Assembly: GCF_003144115.1 (NCBI RefSeq)
Contig: NW_020312022.1
Span: 1 to 64,000 of the forward strand
Direction: 5' to 3'
Source of the DNA: Tilletiopsis washingtonensis
Lineage: Eukaryota; Basidiomycota; Exobasidiomycetes; Entylomatales
DNA length: 64,000 nt
The notes under the pieces were generated by a model, which saw nothing but the letters and a program-made list of their open reading frames with translations, did no database searches and was not told the origin of the DNA. The position numbers were made by a program, and so were the translations under genes. This document shows, in pieces, positions 35,903 through 45,898 of this stretch (position 1 is its first letter; each line of letters opens with the position of its first letter).

Positions 35903-37563
35903 CTAGACCTTCTGCGCGAGCTTCTCGTCGTTGTTGCTGTACTTGTCGCTGTCGCCGGCCGAAGGCACCTGCTGCACCTGCTGCAGCACCTCGTCGGCGC
36001 CGGTGACGGCCGTGATGCCGCGGCGCAGCTCCTCCTCGCGCTCCGTGGCGCTGCGCAGCCCGCGCGACTTGTGGAGCGGCACGAGGTAGCCCGACTCGTT
36101 GATGTACTGCTCCATCTCCTCGAGCGTTCGGCCGGCCGTCTCGGGGAAGAAGAGGTAGAACGTGAGGGCGTTGGTGAACGAACACACGACGAAGACGAGA
36201 TAATATCTCCAGCCGATGCTGTCCAGTGCGATCGGCGAGACTTGGGCGATCATGAAGTTGGCGACCCAGCACGCCATGCTGGTGACCGCCGTTCCCTTGG
36301 CGCGGATGGACGTCGAGAAGATTTCTGCAGGATAAGCCCAGCTGATAGGGCCGACGGCGCAGCTGAATGCGAAGTTGAAGAGCCACGTCATGACGATGTA
36401 CGCGTAGGCGGCTCCGATGTTGCCAGTCGATGCCGGGTAGCGCGCCTGAAGCGCTGTGCCGATGATGAACGTCACGCCAATGGCGATGTTGGCCCAGATG
36501 AGAGGCTGGCGACGTCCGAGGCGATCGACGAGGAGAATGCAGGAGAACTGTGCGATCAGCGCGACGACGCTGCTGATGCTCTGGAAGAGAAGCGAGCGCT
36601 CGGCGCCGAAGCCGAGGTTGGCGAAGACGGCCGGAGCGTAGTACTGGAAGACAGAGACGCCGGTCATCTGCACGCTGAACTGCAGCGTGATGCCCATGAG
36701 GATGCGGCGGAAGTTCTTGCGGTTGGTGAAGAGCGAGGCCCAGCCCGTCTCGACCTCGCGCTCGTGTGCCAGCGCAGCCTTGAGCTCGGCGGCCTCGGCG
36801 AGCACGAGATTGTCCTTGGTGTCGCCGTTGGCGTGCAGGCGAGCGAGCGCAGCGACGGACTCCTCCTCCTTGCCGACGGACATGAGCCAGCGCGGCGACT
36901 CGGGGAAGAGGAAGATCATCGTGGCGAGCGGCACACATGGAGCCATCTGCAGGCCGAGCGGGAAGCGCCACTGGGCGGCGGTGCCGGCGTGGTGCACCTG
37001 CATGCCGTAGACGACAAACGAGGCGATGAAAGCGCCGATGCCGAGGAAGAATTGCTGCAGCGTCGTGAGCCTGCCCCGAATCGAAGGGTGGGCGATCTCG
37101 GACTGGTAGAGCGGCGCAAGCATGGACAACATTCCAATTGCCATCCCTGCAAAGAAGCGGCCTGCAATCATCATCTCGCGGTTCATGGCGGCCGTCTAGA
37201 GGACGCAGAGGCAGTGAGCGACGCGTCCGGCGCAGAAGTGACGCGTCTGGCGCAGGGGCGCCGCGGCAGACTCACCTGCAGGATGCCACCGAGCATAAAG
37301 ATCACACAGCCCACCACGATGGCCCAGCGACGGCCAAAGCGGTCGGCGAGCAGGCCGGCGGGGATGCAGCCGCAGAAGGCGCCGAGGAGCAGCGCGCTCA
37401 CGATGAAGCCGATGTACGTGGCGTCGGGGTTGCCCGTCGTGTCGATGAAGTCCTGGGCAACGAGCACACCGGCGATGACACCGAGGTCGTAGCCGAAGAG
37501 GATGGAGCCGAGCGCAACGAAGCAGCCCGTGGCGAAGGTAAATGCCTTCGGAGATAGACCCAT
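35903..37563 (-). CDS. MFS sugar porter in the arabinan cluster
   Basis: A twelve-helix sugar/proton symporter of the sugar porter family in the plasma membrane. Two exons, 37563-37276 and 37195-35903, give 526 residues. Family marks are GSILFGYDLGVIAGVL in helix 1, GLLADRFGRRWAIVVG, PLYQSEIAHPSIRGRL, then PESPRWLM and ILLVDRLGRRQPLIW. The second half has AVGPISWAYPAEIFSTSIRAKG and ends FFPETAGRTLEEMEQYI. The tail is polar (SAGDSDKYSNNDEKLAQKV). The substrate is not readable from the family marks. Its neighbours, a GH93 enzyme that makes arabinobiose and a GH51 enzyme without a signal peptide, point to L-arabinose or arabinobiose by inference. Confidence 0.9.
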
Positions 37564-38971
37564 GGCGGCGGAAGAGGGGGGGAGGAAGTGGGAGAGGAGG
37601 ATTATGGACAGGCGATGTCCGAGGCTGTCGAGTGCCAGGCTATATAGGCCACGGGATAGGGTGTGCTGCCGCTGCCTCTGGAAGGAGCGCTTGTGAAGGG
37701 CGACGCAGGAACGGGCGCGCTTAGGGCAGCGCACATCTCTGGCTCGCCGGACGCAGGACACGACGGGACGGCGCTGCGGACAGACAGCTCGAGGGAGCAG
37801 CGTGCATGGCGGCAGCCGCAGGGTGCAGGCATGGCGTGCCCTGCATGCTGTCCTGCGGCTGGCTGTTGACGCGAGGCACTGGCCACGGCCACGGCGCACG
37901 GCAGCGGCAGGCGCCGAGTGCCGGACGGCGGAGCTGGCGCGCCGCGTCGCGTGGCCTGGGAACCCCACACTGCGCCACTCCGCGGCCGCAGCGCAGCATG
38001 CTGATACTGCACGTCGGCCGTTGCACGGCGTGCTGCTGCTGCAAATGAGGGCGGAGCAGTGCTGCGATCGTGCCGCCGCAGAGTCCGTGGCGCCGTCTAC
38101 CCCGCATCGCTGCACGTTCCTGCCGCGTGCTGATTTCGCGCCGACATGCACGCGTCGCGCCTATGTCGCGCAGTGCAGCACAGCGGCGCAAATGGCGCAA
38201 GGCTCACGCTCGCCAGCCCGCGGGACTTTCGCCGTCCGCTCAGATTCCCGCCGCTACGCGCGCCTTTCCCGCGCGGCATAACAGCTGCTGCTGCAGGCAC
38301 GACGCTTGGCAAGCGGCGGAGCTGCAGGGGTGCAGCACGTGCAGCCGCGCGCAGGAGGGCGCCGTGCGGCGGGAGTGCGCGGCGCGGCGCCGCGCACCGC
38401 CCGCGCGCCGCCATCCCGCCCGCGCTGCGCCCCGCACTCGCGTCTGTCGCGCCCACCGCGTGGTCGCACGTCGCAGCCGCATGCCGCTTCACATGCCACC
38501 TGCCCTGCAGCCGCAGACAGCACAGCAAGCGGCAGAGATCAGCGATGCACTTTGCCGAGCTGCGTCCATGCGCCGCGAGAATGCCGCCGGGTACCGCACC
38601 GCCTGCGCCGGCGCCCGGCGGCCGGCAGCGTGTGCGCCGCCGGAGCGGACACGGGCCCGTCGGGAATCGCAGCGTCAGTCGGGAATCACAGCGTGCAGGG
38701 GCTTCGTGATAGACGCATCTCTCCGTCCCTTGCCTTGTCCTCTTGCGGCTCCGCCGTCGCCGCCCTGGCCACGCAAAGTGCGGGGTAAGGGCCGCGGGAT
38801 GCAGAGCCGGCCGTGTCCAGTCCCTGCGTCGTGCCGCACGGCCGGCACACTGGCCCGTGCGGCCGCGAGCCGAGCCAGGAAGCTGCTCAGGGCCGCAAAT
38901 GCAGTTTCGCAGCAGTGACGAGGGCGCGTCAGGCAACCACCACCACACCCCAGCAAGCATCCGCGCCCGCC
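37564..38971. other. Divergent promoter region of sugar porter and GH51
   Basis: A 1.4 kb gene-free interval shared by two divergent genes. Open frames occur on both strands but are compositionally biased (many His, Arg and Cys) and carry no domain. It is far longer than the 170 to 300 base divergent promoters of the housekeeping genes in this window, which suggests complex regulation. Confidence 0.6.
37640..37647 (-). promoter_or_regulatory. TATA box of the sugar porter
   Basis: CTATATAG lies about 77 bases upstream of the porter start codon on the minus strand. With the TATA box of the GH93 gene, it suggests that cluster members share a regulated promoter style. Confidence 0.65.
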
Positions 38972-40789
38972 ATGGTGAGCGCCCAGCACTCGACGTCGCT
39001 CTCCAAAGCGCCGCTGCGCATCGCCGTGGGCGCGCCCGCCGTGTCGGCCGCGCGGCCCTGCCTCGGCAGCCTCCAGGACGACGAGGCAGCAGCATCAGAC
39101 AAGGTCGCGCTGCCCAGCGGCGCCGTGTACGTGCCCAAGCGCCTCTACTCGGGCTTCCTCGAGCACCTCGGACGCTGCATCTACGGCGGCATCGTCAACG
39201 ACCCCGCCGAGCCGAGCCCACAGGAGCTCCTGGCGCCGCTCGAGTGGAAGGCCGACCCGGCGGCCGACTCGGCACTGACGCTGCCGGGCCGCCTGCCGCT
39301 GCGCATCGATGTGCTGCACGAGCTGGCGCGCGAGATGGGCGTCAAGGTCGCCGACTGGGCCTCGCTCTCGGGCGCCGAGCGCCGCCAGCGCCCGCTGCTG
39401 CGCTGGCCCGGCGGCAACTACGTGAGCAACTACCACTGGCAAGACGGCATCGGCCCGCTCTCCGAGCGCCCGACGCGCATCGAGCTGGCGTGGCACTCGA
39501 CGGAGACGAACCTCTTCGGCACAGACGAGTTCATCGAGTACTGCCGTCTGCTCGGCGTCGAGCCGTACCTGTGCCTCAACATGGGCACGGGCACGCTCGA
39601 CGAGGCACTCGCCTGGCTCGAGTACTGCAACGGCACGGGCAACACGCACTGGGCCAACCTGCGGCGCAAGCACACCGGCCGCGACGCGCCGCACGCCATC
39701 CGCTTCTGGGGCCTGGGCAACGAGATGTGGGGCGAGTGGCAGGTCGGCCGCATGAACGCCGACGAGTACACGCGCACGGCGCAGCGCTGGGCGCACGCAC
39801 TCAAGCTCGTCGACCCCAGCATCGTGCTCGTGTCGTGCGGCAAGGAGGGCGCCACCGAGTGGGACTGGACCGTGCTCAAGGGCCTCACGGGCGCCGTCGA
39901 CATGCACAGCATCCACTACTACTCGATGCTGACGCACCAGAAGCACGTGCGCTCCGACGAGGCGGCCAACGAGCCGCTGGGCGGCGGCGCGTTTGGCGCA
40001 TACGAGAAGAACGTCTTTGGCGCCGCGACGGCCGAGGCGTTCATCCGCACCTGCGCGCGCCTCATCGACCTGGCGCGCATCGAGCACTACTTCGACCGGC
40101 CGCTGGAGGGCCTGCGCGAGGCCGTCGGCGGCACGGGCAAGGCGCCGATCGGCATCTGCTTCGACGAGTGGAACGTGTGGGACGACCACAAGGCGACGCC
40201 GCAGCGCGGCCTCGAACAGCGCTACGACTACACCGACATGCTCGGCACCATTGCCTGGCTGCACGTGCTGGTGCGCAACGCCGACCGCGTGCCGATTGCG
40301 TGCCTGGCGCAGAGCGTCAATGTGCTCTCGCCGCTGCTCACCAGCGGCACGACGACGCTGCGCCAGGCGACGTACTATCCCGTCTCGCTCTTTGCCGAGC
40401 ACATGAGCCACGCGCTGCTGCTGCAGCACACGCTCGCGCTCGACGTGTACGAGGGCCCGACGTTCCCCGCGTGGGTGCGCGATGTGTCGCGGCCGGCGTA
40501 CGTCGACGTCGTGGCGGTGCGCTCGCTGGCCACGGGCGCCGTGCACGTCAGCGTGCTCAACCGACACCCCACGGCGGCGTGGGAGGCGCCGCTGCTGCTC
40601 GACGACCACACGTTCGCCAGCGTCGAGGTGCACAGCATGCAGAGCGACGACCTGGCGGCGGTGAACACGTTTGAGGCGCCCGACGTGCTTACGCCGCACG
40701 TCGCGACGCTCAGCGCCGCCGAGTGGCAGCAGGCGCAGGGCGTGCATGCCGTGCCGGCGCACTCGTGGGCGCTCTTCCTCTTCCGCTAG
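38972..40789 (+). CDS. Intracellular GH51 alpha-L-arabinofuranosidase
   Basis: Removes terminal L-arabinofuranose from short arabino-oligosaccharides by a retaining mechanism. Intronless, 605 residues, with no signal peptide, so it is expected in the cytosol. Blocks shared with bacterial-type intracellular AbfA enzymes are LYSGFLEHLGRCIYGGI, LLRWPGGNYVSNYHWQDGIG and IELAWHSTETNLFGTDEFIE. The acid/base Glu lies in IRFWGLGNEMWGEWQVG and the nucleophile Glu in GICFDEWNVWDDH. Compared with the bacterial type there is an extra stretch of roughly 30 residues (LEWKADPAADSALTLPGR and after) before the RWPGGN block. The ATG is followed by GTGAGC, which resembles a donor, but the frame is open throughout. 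Confidence 0.9.
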   Translation: MVSAQHSTSLSKAPLRIAVGAPAVSAARPCLGSLQDDEAAASDKVALPSGAVYVPKRLYSGFLEHLGRCIYGGIVNDPAEPSPQELLAPLEWKADPAADSALTLPGRLPLRIDVLHELAREMGVKVADWASLSGAERRQRPLLRWPGGNYVSNYHWQDGIGPLSERPTRIELAWHSTETNLFGTDEFIEYCRLLGVEPYLCLNMGTGTLDEALAWLEYCNGTGNTHWANLRRKHTGRDAPHAIRFWGLGNEMWGEWQVGRMNADEYTRTAQRWAHALKLVDPSIVLVSCGKEGATEWDWTVLKGLTGAVDMHSIHYYSMLTHQKHVRSDEAANEPLGGGAFGAYEKNVFGAATAEAFIRTCARLIDLARIEHYFDRPLEGLREAVGGTGKAPIGICFDEWNVWDDHKATPQRGLEQRYDYTDMLGTIAWLHVLVRNADRVPIACLAQSVNVLSPLLTSGTTTLRQATYYPVSLFAEHMSHALLLQHTLALDVYEGPTFPAWVRDVSRPAYVDVVAVRSLATGAVHVSVLNRHPTAAWEAPLLLDDHTFASVEVHSMQSDDLAAVNTFEAPDVLTPHVATLSAAEWQQAQGVHAVPAHSWALFLFR

Positions 40790-41346
40790 ACTGAATGCAT
40801 AGATGCGCTGCCGAGGTGGTGAGAAGGTGCTGTCAGGCGCAGCTCGCGCTTGCAACGTCAGCCTGGACGCCGGCTGAGAGCGGCTGCGGGTGGCTCGGCG
40901 GATCTGCAGATCTCGTGGCTGTGGCTTGACACGCGTTAGCGCCGCATGAGCGCTGCGGCGCACGGCGGCTTGGCCGTGACATCATCACGGCGTGCCTCGC
41001 GCCCCAAAAGCGTGCCGCATGCGCTGCGCTGGACGCACGGCGTGCGGCGTTTGTTCTGCTCTACTCGCTACTGATGGCGTGCGCTCGAGCCGCCGGCAGC
41101 ACAGCCGCAAGTGTTGCGGTGTCGAGTGCGGCGCCGAGCGGCCAGCGGCCGGCGACAGGTGCGGCCGCGAGACCCCGTGCGGCCTGACGCTGCGGCTTGC
41201 TCAGCGAGGGCTTGGCGTGCGCGGCACTCCACACGCCGCCCGACCCTGACTCTCCTTTGGGCGTGGCGCGGCACGCTGGCGTCTTCATCGATGCAAGCAC
41301 CGAGCTGCGCCCTTCCTTCTCTGCCATCAACACCCACACGCCCATC
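40790..41346. other. Spacer between GH51 and the GATase-like gene
   Basis: About 560 bases with the GH51 3-prime end and the promoter of the next gene. An in-frame ATG at 41197 extends the GATase frame upstream, but that extension has no conserved sequence. Nothing else recognised. Confidence 0.5.
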
Positions 41347-42195
41347 ATGACCGCCAAAGAGACCATCCGCATGCTCGTGCTCGAGACCGACGAGCCGCAC
41401 CCCAAGACGGCCGCCAAGCGCGGCTCCTTCGGCGACATCTTCCACTCGCTCTTCGCCCGCGCCGGCGACGCACACGCGCCGGCGCTCGGCATCGAGACGG
41501 ACATGCACTTCGTCGTCGACGACGCCAGCCAGGGCCACACGGGCCGCGTGCCGCGCGCCGACGAGGTGCCGGCCGACGTGCGCGCCATCCTCATCACGGG
41601 GAGCATGTACGACGCACACGGCGACGACGAGTGGATCGGCGCGCTGCTGGCGCTGCTGCGCGAGCTGTGGCAGACGCGGCCCGACATGCGCTTCGCCGGC
41701 GTCTGCTTCGGCCACCAGCTGCTGGCGCGCCTGCTGGGCGGCGCCGTCGAGCAGCACCCGGGCGAAAAGTGGGAGCTGAGCCACACGTCGATGCAGCTCA
41801 CGCGCGTCGGCAAGCAGCTCTTCCGCACCGACGACGACGAGCTGGCGCTGCACCAGATGCACCAGGACCGCGTCACGCGCCTGCCGTCGCCGAGCAGCAG
41901 CGGCGGCCTGCTCCCCGCCGACGCCACCGTGCACGTCTGGGCCTCGTCGCCGCACACGAGCATCCAGGGCATCTACATCCGCGACCGCGTCTTCTCCACG
42001 CAGGGGCACCTCGGCTTCGACGACACGATGGTGCGCCGGCAGATCGAGCTGCGCAAAAAGGCCGGCAGCATCAACGAGAGCGACGCGCTCGAGGTGGCCG
42101 AGGCCGAGGAGAAGGCGCACCTCGAGCACGACGGCGTCGTCGTGGCCGGCGCCATCCTGCGGTTCTTCCACGGCGACGCGCACGACATTGAGTGA
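41347..42195 (+). CDS. Class I glutamine amidotransferase-like protein
   Basis: A stand-alone protein of the class I GATase fold, 282 residues, intronless. It begins MTAKETIRMLVLETDEPHP. The oxyanion strand ILITGSMYDAHGDDEWI leads to the nucleophile elbow FAGVCFGHQLLARLLGG, where the Cys is the predicted nucleophile. The His of the triad may be in ALHQMHQDRV. A long helical insertion (LRKKAGSINESDALEVAEAE) lies near the end. Relatives in fungi are putative cytosolic amidotransferases or gamma-glutamyl peptidases of unknown substrate, such as yeast YLR126C. The start at 41347 has a CATCATGAC context and gives the normal length. It may or may not belong to the arabinan cluster. Confidence 0.85.
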   Translation: MTAKETIRMLVLETDEPHPKTAAKRGSFGDIFHSLFARAGDAHAPALGIETDMHFVVDDASQGHTGRVPRADEVPADVRAILITGSMYDAHGDDEWIGALLALLRELWQTRPDMRFAGVCFGHQLLARLLGGAVEQHPGEKWELSHTSMQLTRVGKQLFRTDDDELALHQMHQDRVTRLPSPSSSGGLLPADATVHVWASSPHTSIQGIYIRDRVFSTQGHLGFDDTMVRRQIELRKKAGSINESDALEVAEAEEKAHLEHDGVVVAGAILRFFHGDAHDIE

Positions 42196-42273
42196 TGAAT
42201 AGAATGCAAAATGAACAAATGACCTAGAGCGCGTGATGGGGTGAAGTACAGAGGGGACTGGCTAGGCTAGGCA

Positions 42274-44516
42274 TCAACTCCGCGCCGCCTTGCCCTTGGC
42301 CGCCTTGGCCGTCGAGCTGGCCTGCTTCTTTGCCGGCGCCTTCTTCGCCGCAGCGGCCGGCTTCTCCTCGGTAGCCTTGGCGCCGCTCTTACCGCGCCGC
42401 TCGTCGCGGTCGAGCTGGGCGCGCTTCTGCTCGAGGCGTGCCGTCTCCTCGCTGCGCTTGCCCTGCGAGTAGCTGAGCTTCGTGTAGAGCTTGCGCTGCT
42501 TGTTGCTCATGAGCATCTTGGCCATGCTGCGCGCCTCCTCCTCCTCCTGCTGTGCTGCGCTGGCCTTGGGCCGCTTGCCTGCCGTGGCCGGCGCGGCGTC
42601 TGCTGCGGCCTTGGCCAGCTTGCGGGCGCGCTTGCTCGCCGCGGCGTGTGCGGCGTGCAGTGCCGCAAGCTCGTCCTCGCCGCCCGCAGCCTCGGCCTCG
42701 AGCTCGGCAGCCGCCTCGAGGCCGGCACTGGTCTCGTCGAGCGGGTCGGCCAGGAGTGCCGCGAGTGCTGGCCGTGCGTTCTCGTCGACCTCTGCATCCA
42801 TGGCCTCCTCCTCCTCTGCCTCGGCCTCCTCTTCGCTGCTCTCTGCCGCCTCCTCGTCCGCAGCGGCAGCCTCCTCGGCGTCGGCACCCGCGATGATCGC
42901 CTCGCGGGGGGCGTAGCCACCGCGTGCCTTGATCGCGGCATCGTCGACAAAGGGACTCAGGTGCGGCGGCAGCTGTGCGCCGGGTGCGTACGGGCCCGTC
43001 GGCAGGATGGTGCCGGCGTTGGCCGAGTCAACGACCCACTGCGGCTGCACGCGCGCCAGCTTGCTCGCGCCGCTGCTCGCGCCGGCGACAGGCGGCCGGT
43101 CGACGATCATGTGCGTGATGCGCTCGTCGGAGGCATCGAATGCCGAGCCGGCACCCAGCACGGCGTCCCAGCCGACGTGCGACGCCGGCGCGCCGAAAGA
43201 GCGCAGCACAAACTCGACGACGCCGCGCGGGCACTCGCGCGAGATGTAGAAGTAGTACGGCGAGAAGAGGTCGGCGCTCGAGGAGCCGGCGCTGCCGTCA
43301 AGTGCTGCGAGCGACACGAGGCCGGCGCTGGTGCCGTCCTTGGAGGGCGCCTCGGTGAACTCGTCGCCGCGCACGGCATCGTCGGCTGCCGGTGCGGCAG
43401 CCTCGCCACTCTCTGCATCATCAGCCTCAGCCGGCGTGTCCTGCTGCGCGATGGCCTTGATGGCCTTCTTGACCTCGCGCGAGCTGACCTTCTTGCCGGC
43501 CGCAACCGACCCGGCATCCGTGCTGGGACCGACCGGTGCCTGCGACTGCTCGACGAGGCGCAGCGCGCCCAGCGGGCCGGCGCCCGCGTCGTCGCTCGCG
43601 GCCTCGAGCGCCGGCGGGTAGACGAGGTTGAGGTCGGTGTAGAGGCGGAAGAGCACGAAGCCGAGCAGCGTCTGGTAGAGCTCGATGAAGGTGCTCATGA
43701 TGCGGAAGTCGACGTCTTGCGGCACCTGTGTGGGGTGTCAGCGGCGCGTATAGAGACACAGCGTCTGCACGGCAGCCACACGGAGCAGCATGCCACTGCA
43801 CAGCGTCTCTCGTAAAGCACCGCAGCACCGGCACAGCAGCGCATCTGCACCAGCTCTGCACAGCACCGCGCACATCCAACGCGACTCACATGCTGCGTGA
43901 AGAGATACGGCACGAGCCAGGTGATCGTCTGGCCGCGCACCTCGGCCTGGAAGTAGACGCCCTTGATGCTGAGGAAGACCTTGCGCAGCGCCTGGGCGCG
44001 CACGACGTACAGCTGCCACTCGGCGACGATGCGCGCGCACTTGGCCACGAGCGCCGCGGCGACGTGGTCGCTGGCGGGCAGCGCGGCAAAGAGCGTGAGC
44101 AGCGAGAGGGCGTCGTCGAGGTCACGCAGGCTGTCGTCGAACGTCGGGTAGCGCTCGCGGATGATGTGGTCGAGGCGCGCCACGGGCCGGCTCTCCTGCA
44201 GGCCCTTGGCCAGGCCCCACTCCTGGCGGCCCACGGCGCGGCTGAGCTTCTTGGCGAAGGCCTTGTGCGCGCGCAGCGTCTGCAGCACGGGCTCGTGCGC
44301 GAGGAACGCAATGTCCTTGGCGTAGTAGAAGGAGGCGGGCGCGGTGCTGCCCTTGTTGGCACGCTTGGCGTGGCGCGGCGCGCGCGGGTGGATGCCCTTG
44401 AGGATGCACAGGCGGCGGAAGTCGGCGAGCGTGAGCTGCAGCTTCTTGAGCGCCTGGTTGCGCGTGATGTAGTTCTTGGCCGCGCCGGCCTCGCCGCGCT
44501 TCTTGATCTTGGCCAT
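42274..44516 (-). CDS. NOP7: Pescadillo ribosome biogenesis factor
   Basis: A member of the Nop7-Erb1-Ytm1 (PeBoW) complex for 60S subunit maturation. The N terminus is MAKIKKRGEAGAAKNYITRN, then LADFRRLCILKGIHPRAPRH, FYYAKDIAFLAHEPVLQTLR and YPTFDDSLRDLDDALSLLTL, all in the Pescadillo N-terminal domain. One intron of about 165 nt after FTQH precedes VPQDVDFRIMSTFIELYQTL. A BRCT domain follows (YYFYISRECPRGVVEFVLRS, ITHMIVDRPPV, RVQPQWVVDSANAGTILP). The C terminus is acidic, then basic with EEARSMAKMLMSNKQRKLYT. An unusually long acidic and alanine-rich linker separates the N-terminal domain from BRCT. Confidence 0.95.
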
Positions 44517-44824
44517 GGTGGGTGCGGGTGCGTGGGGAGGGGTGGCAGTCGAGTGGCAGGGAGCAGGGAGCAGGAAGCACGGCCGGCTCAGGCGCGCTGC
44601 TTGCACCGCCGCCGCGCTCAAAAATTGGGCACACGTGACGCGGTCCTTTCCCCTGGCCCGAGGGCCAGGCGCCATGCTCCCACGCTGCCACGCCATGCCT
44701 GGCGCGCCGGAGCAACACCTGCCGCGAGGCTGCTCCTGCTCAACGAGCAACGACCATCATCGCTGCTGCAAGACAGACACAAGCACTGGCAATCGCAGCC
44801 GCTGCACGCGGTGAGGCGCCACCG
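44517..44824. other. NOP7-APC10 divergent promoter
   Basis: About 308 bases between two divergent start codons; no motif stands out and no extra coding sequence is recognised. Confidence 0.5.
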
Positions 44825-45766
44825 ATGGGCTTCTACGACATCGACGGTGCGCACCGGCCACACGAGCCCAGCCGCGCGCCTGCTGACGGCGCCTGCAGAT
44901 CTGCGGCACAAGGTCGACGTCGGCTCGCGCCTCGGCACACGCTGGAGCCTGAGCACCAGCAAGCCCGGACACGGCGTCGCAGCGCTGCGCGACGACGATC
45001 TGGAGCGCGTGTGGCAGTGAGCGCGGCGGAGTCCTGGCTGAAGAAGCGGCACAGCTGACCCCTGTGACGCTGCAGAAGCGACGGCACGCAGCCGCATCTC
45101 GTCAACATCCAGTTCGCACGGCGCACGGCGCTGACTGTGAGGCCGTGCTGCAGTGATGTGCATTCGCACTGGCACTGACGCGCTCCTGCAGCACATCTCA
45201 ATCTACCTCGACCACCAGCGCGACGACTCGTACACGCCGCAGGTCATCTCCGTGCGCGCCGGCACGCACTACCACGACCTCGTCGAGGTGCGGAAACGGT
45301 GAGCGAGGCATGCATCGCACCACTGCCAGTCGTGCGCTGAGACGCCGTTGCCAGCACATTCAACCAGCCGCAGGGCTGGCGGCACTTTGACCTCGCCAAG
45401 ACGGACCTCTCGCGCGACGAGGAGGCCTCGGACCACGAAGACTCGACCAGCGAGGCAGGCTCGACGCAGCACAAGCGCGCCAGCGGCGGCCACCGCGGCG
45501 AGGTCATCCATGCCAATCTCGTGCAGCTTGCGGTGCTGCACAACCACCTCAGCGGCAAGGACACGCACGTGCGCGGCCTCAAGGTGTGGGGCCCGGCGCC
45601 GACGGCCCGGCAGCCCGCGCCCACCACGCAGAAGGCGGACGCCGCGAGCCTGCTGCGCATGCTCGAGGCCGACGACGACGCCGATGAGGCCGCTGACGCG
45701 CCAGAGCCAGCAAGAGCGGGCCTCGTGGACCCGCTCATGGAGCGTGCGATGCGCATGATGCGGTAG
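44825..45766 (+). CDS. APC10: Anaphase-promoting complex subunit 10
   Basis: The Doc1/Apc10 subunit helps the APC/C ubiquitin ligase bind substrate destruction motifs. Five exons, 44825-44846, 44899-45016, 45076-45136, 45192-45298 and 45355-45766, sum to 239 residues. The first exon is only 22 nt (MGFYDID). The DOC domain reads DLRHKVDVGSRLGTRWSLST, then ERVWQSDGTQPHLVNIQFAR, ISIYLDHQRDDSYTPQVISV, GTHYHDLVEV and GWRHFDLAKTDL. It ends NHLSGKDTHVRGLKVWGP and a tail MERAMRMMR, in place of the IR tail of human and yeast proteins. Splice phases agree at every junction. Confidence 0.94.
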
Positions 45767-45898
45767 CACTGCGGCAGGCTGGGCGCGCCGGCCTGCCAGG
45801 CCGTCACTCGACATCACTCCCTCGCTGCTGGTCTCTAATACATTGATCACCACATCTCAGCGGCGCTGCTGTGGCCCGCCACCCCGACGTGTGACCCT

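Noticed and set aside
38743-40674. Long plus-strand frame overlapping GH51
   Set aside because: The real frame carries both GH51 catalytic Glu blocks; this one is Arg/His-rich noise.
41347-42195. GATase-like gene as a fourth arabinan cluster member
   Set aside because: It is adjacent and intronless, but the GATase fold has no clear role in arabinan use and the spacer is ordinary; left out of the cluster for lack of support.
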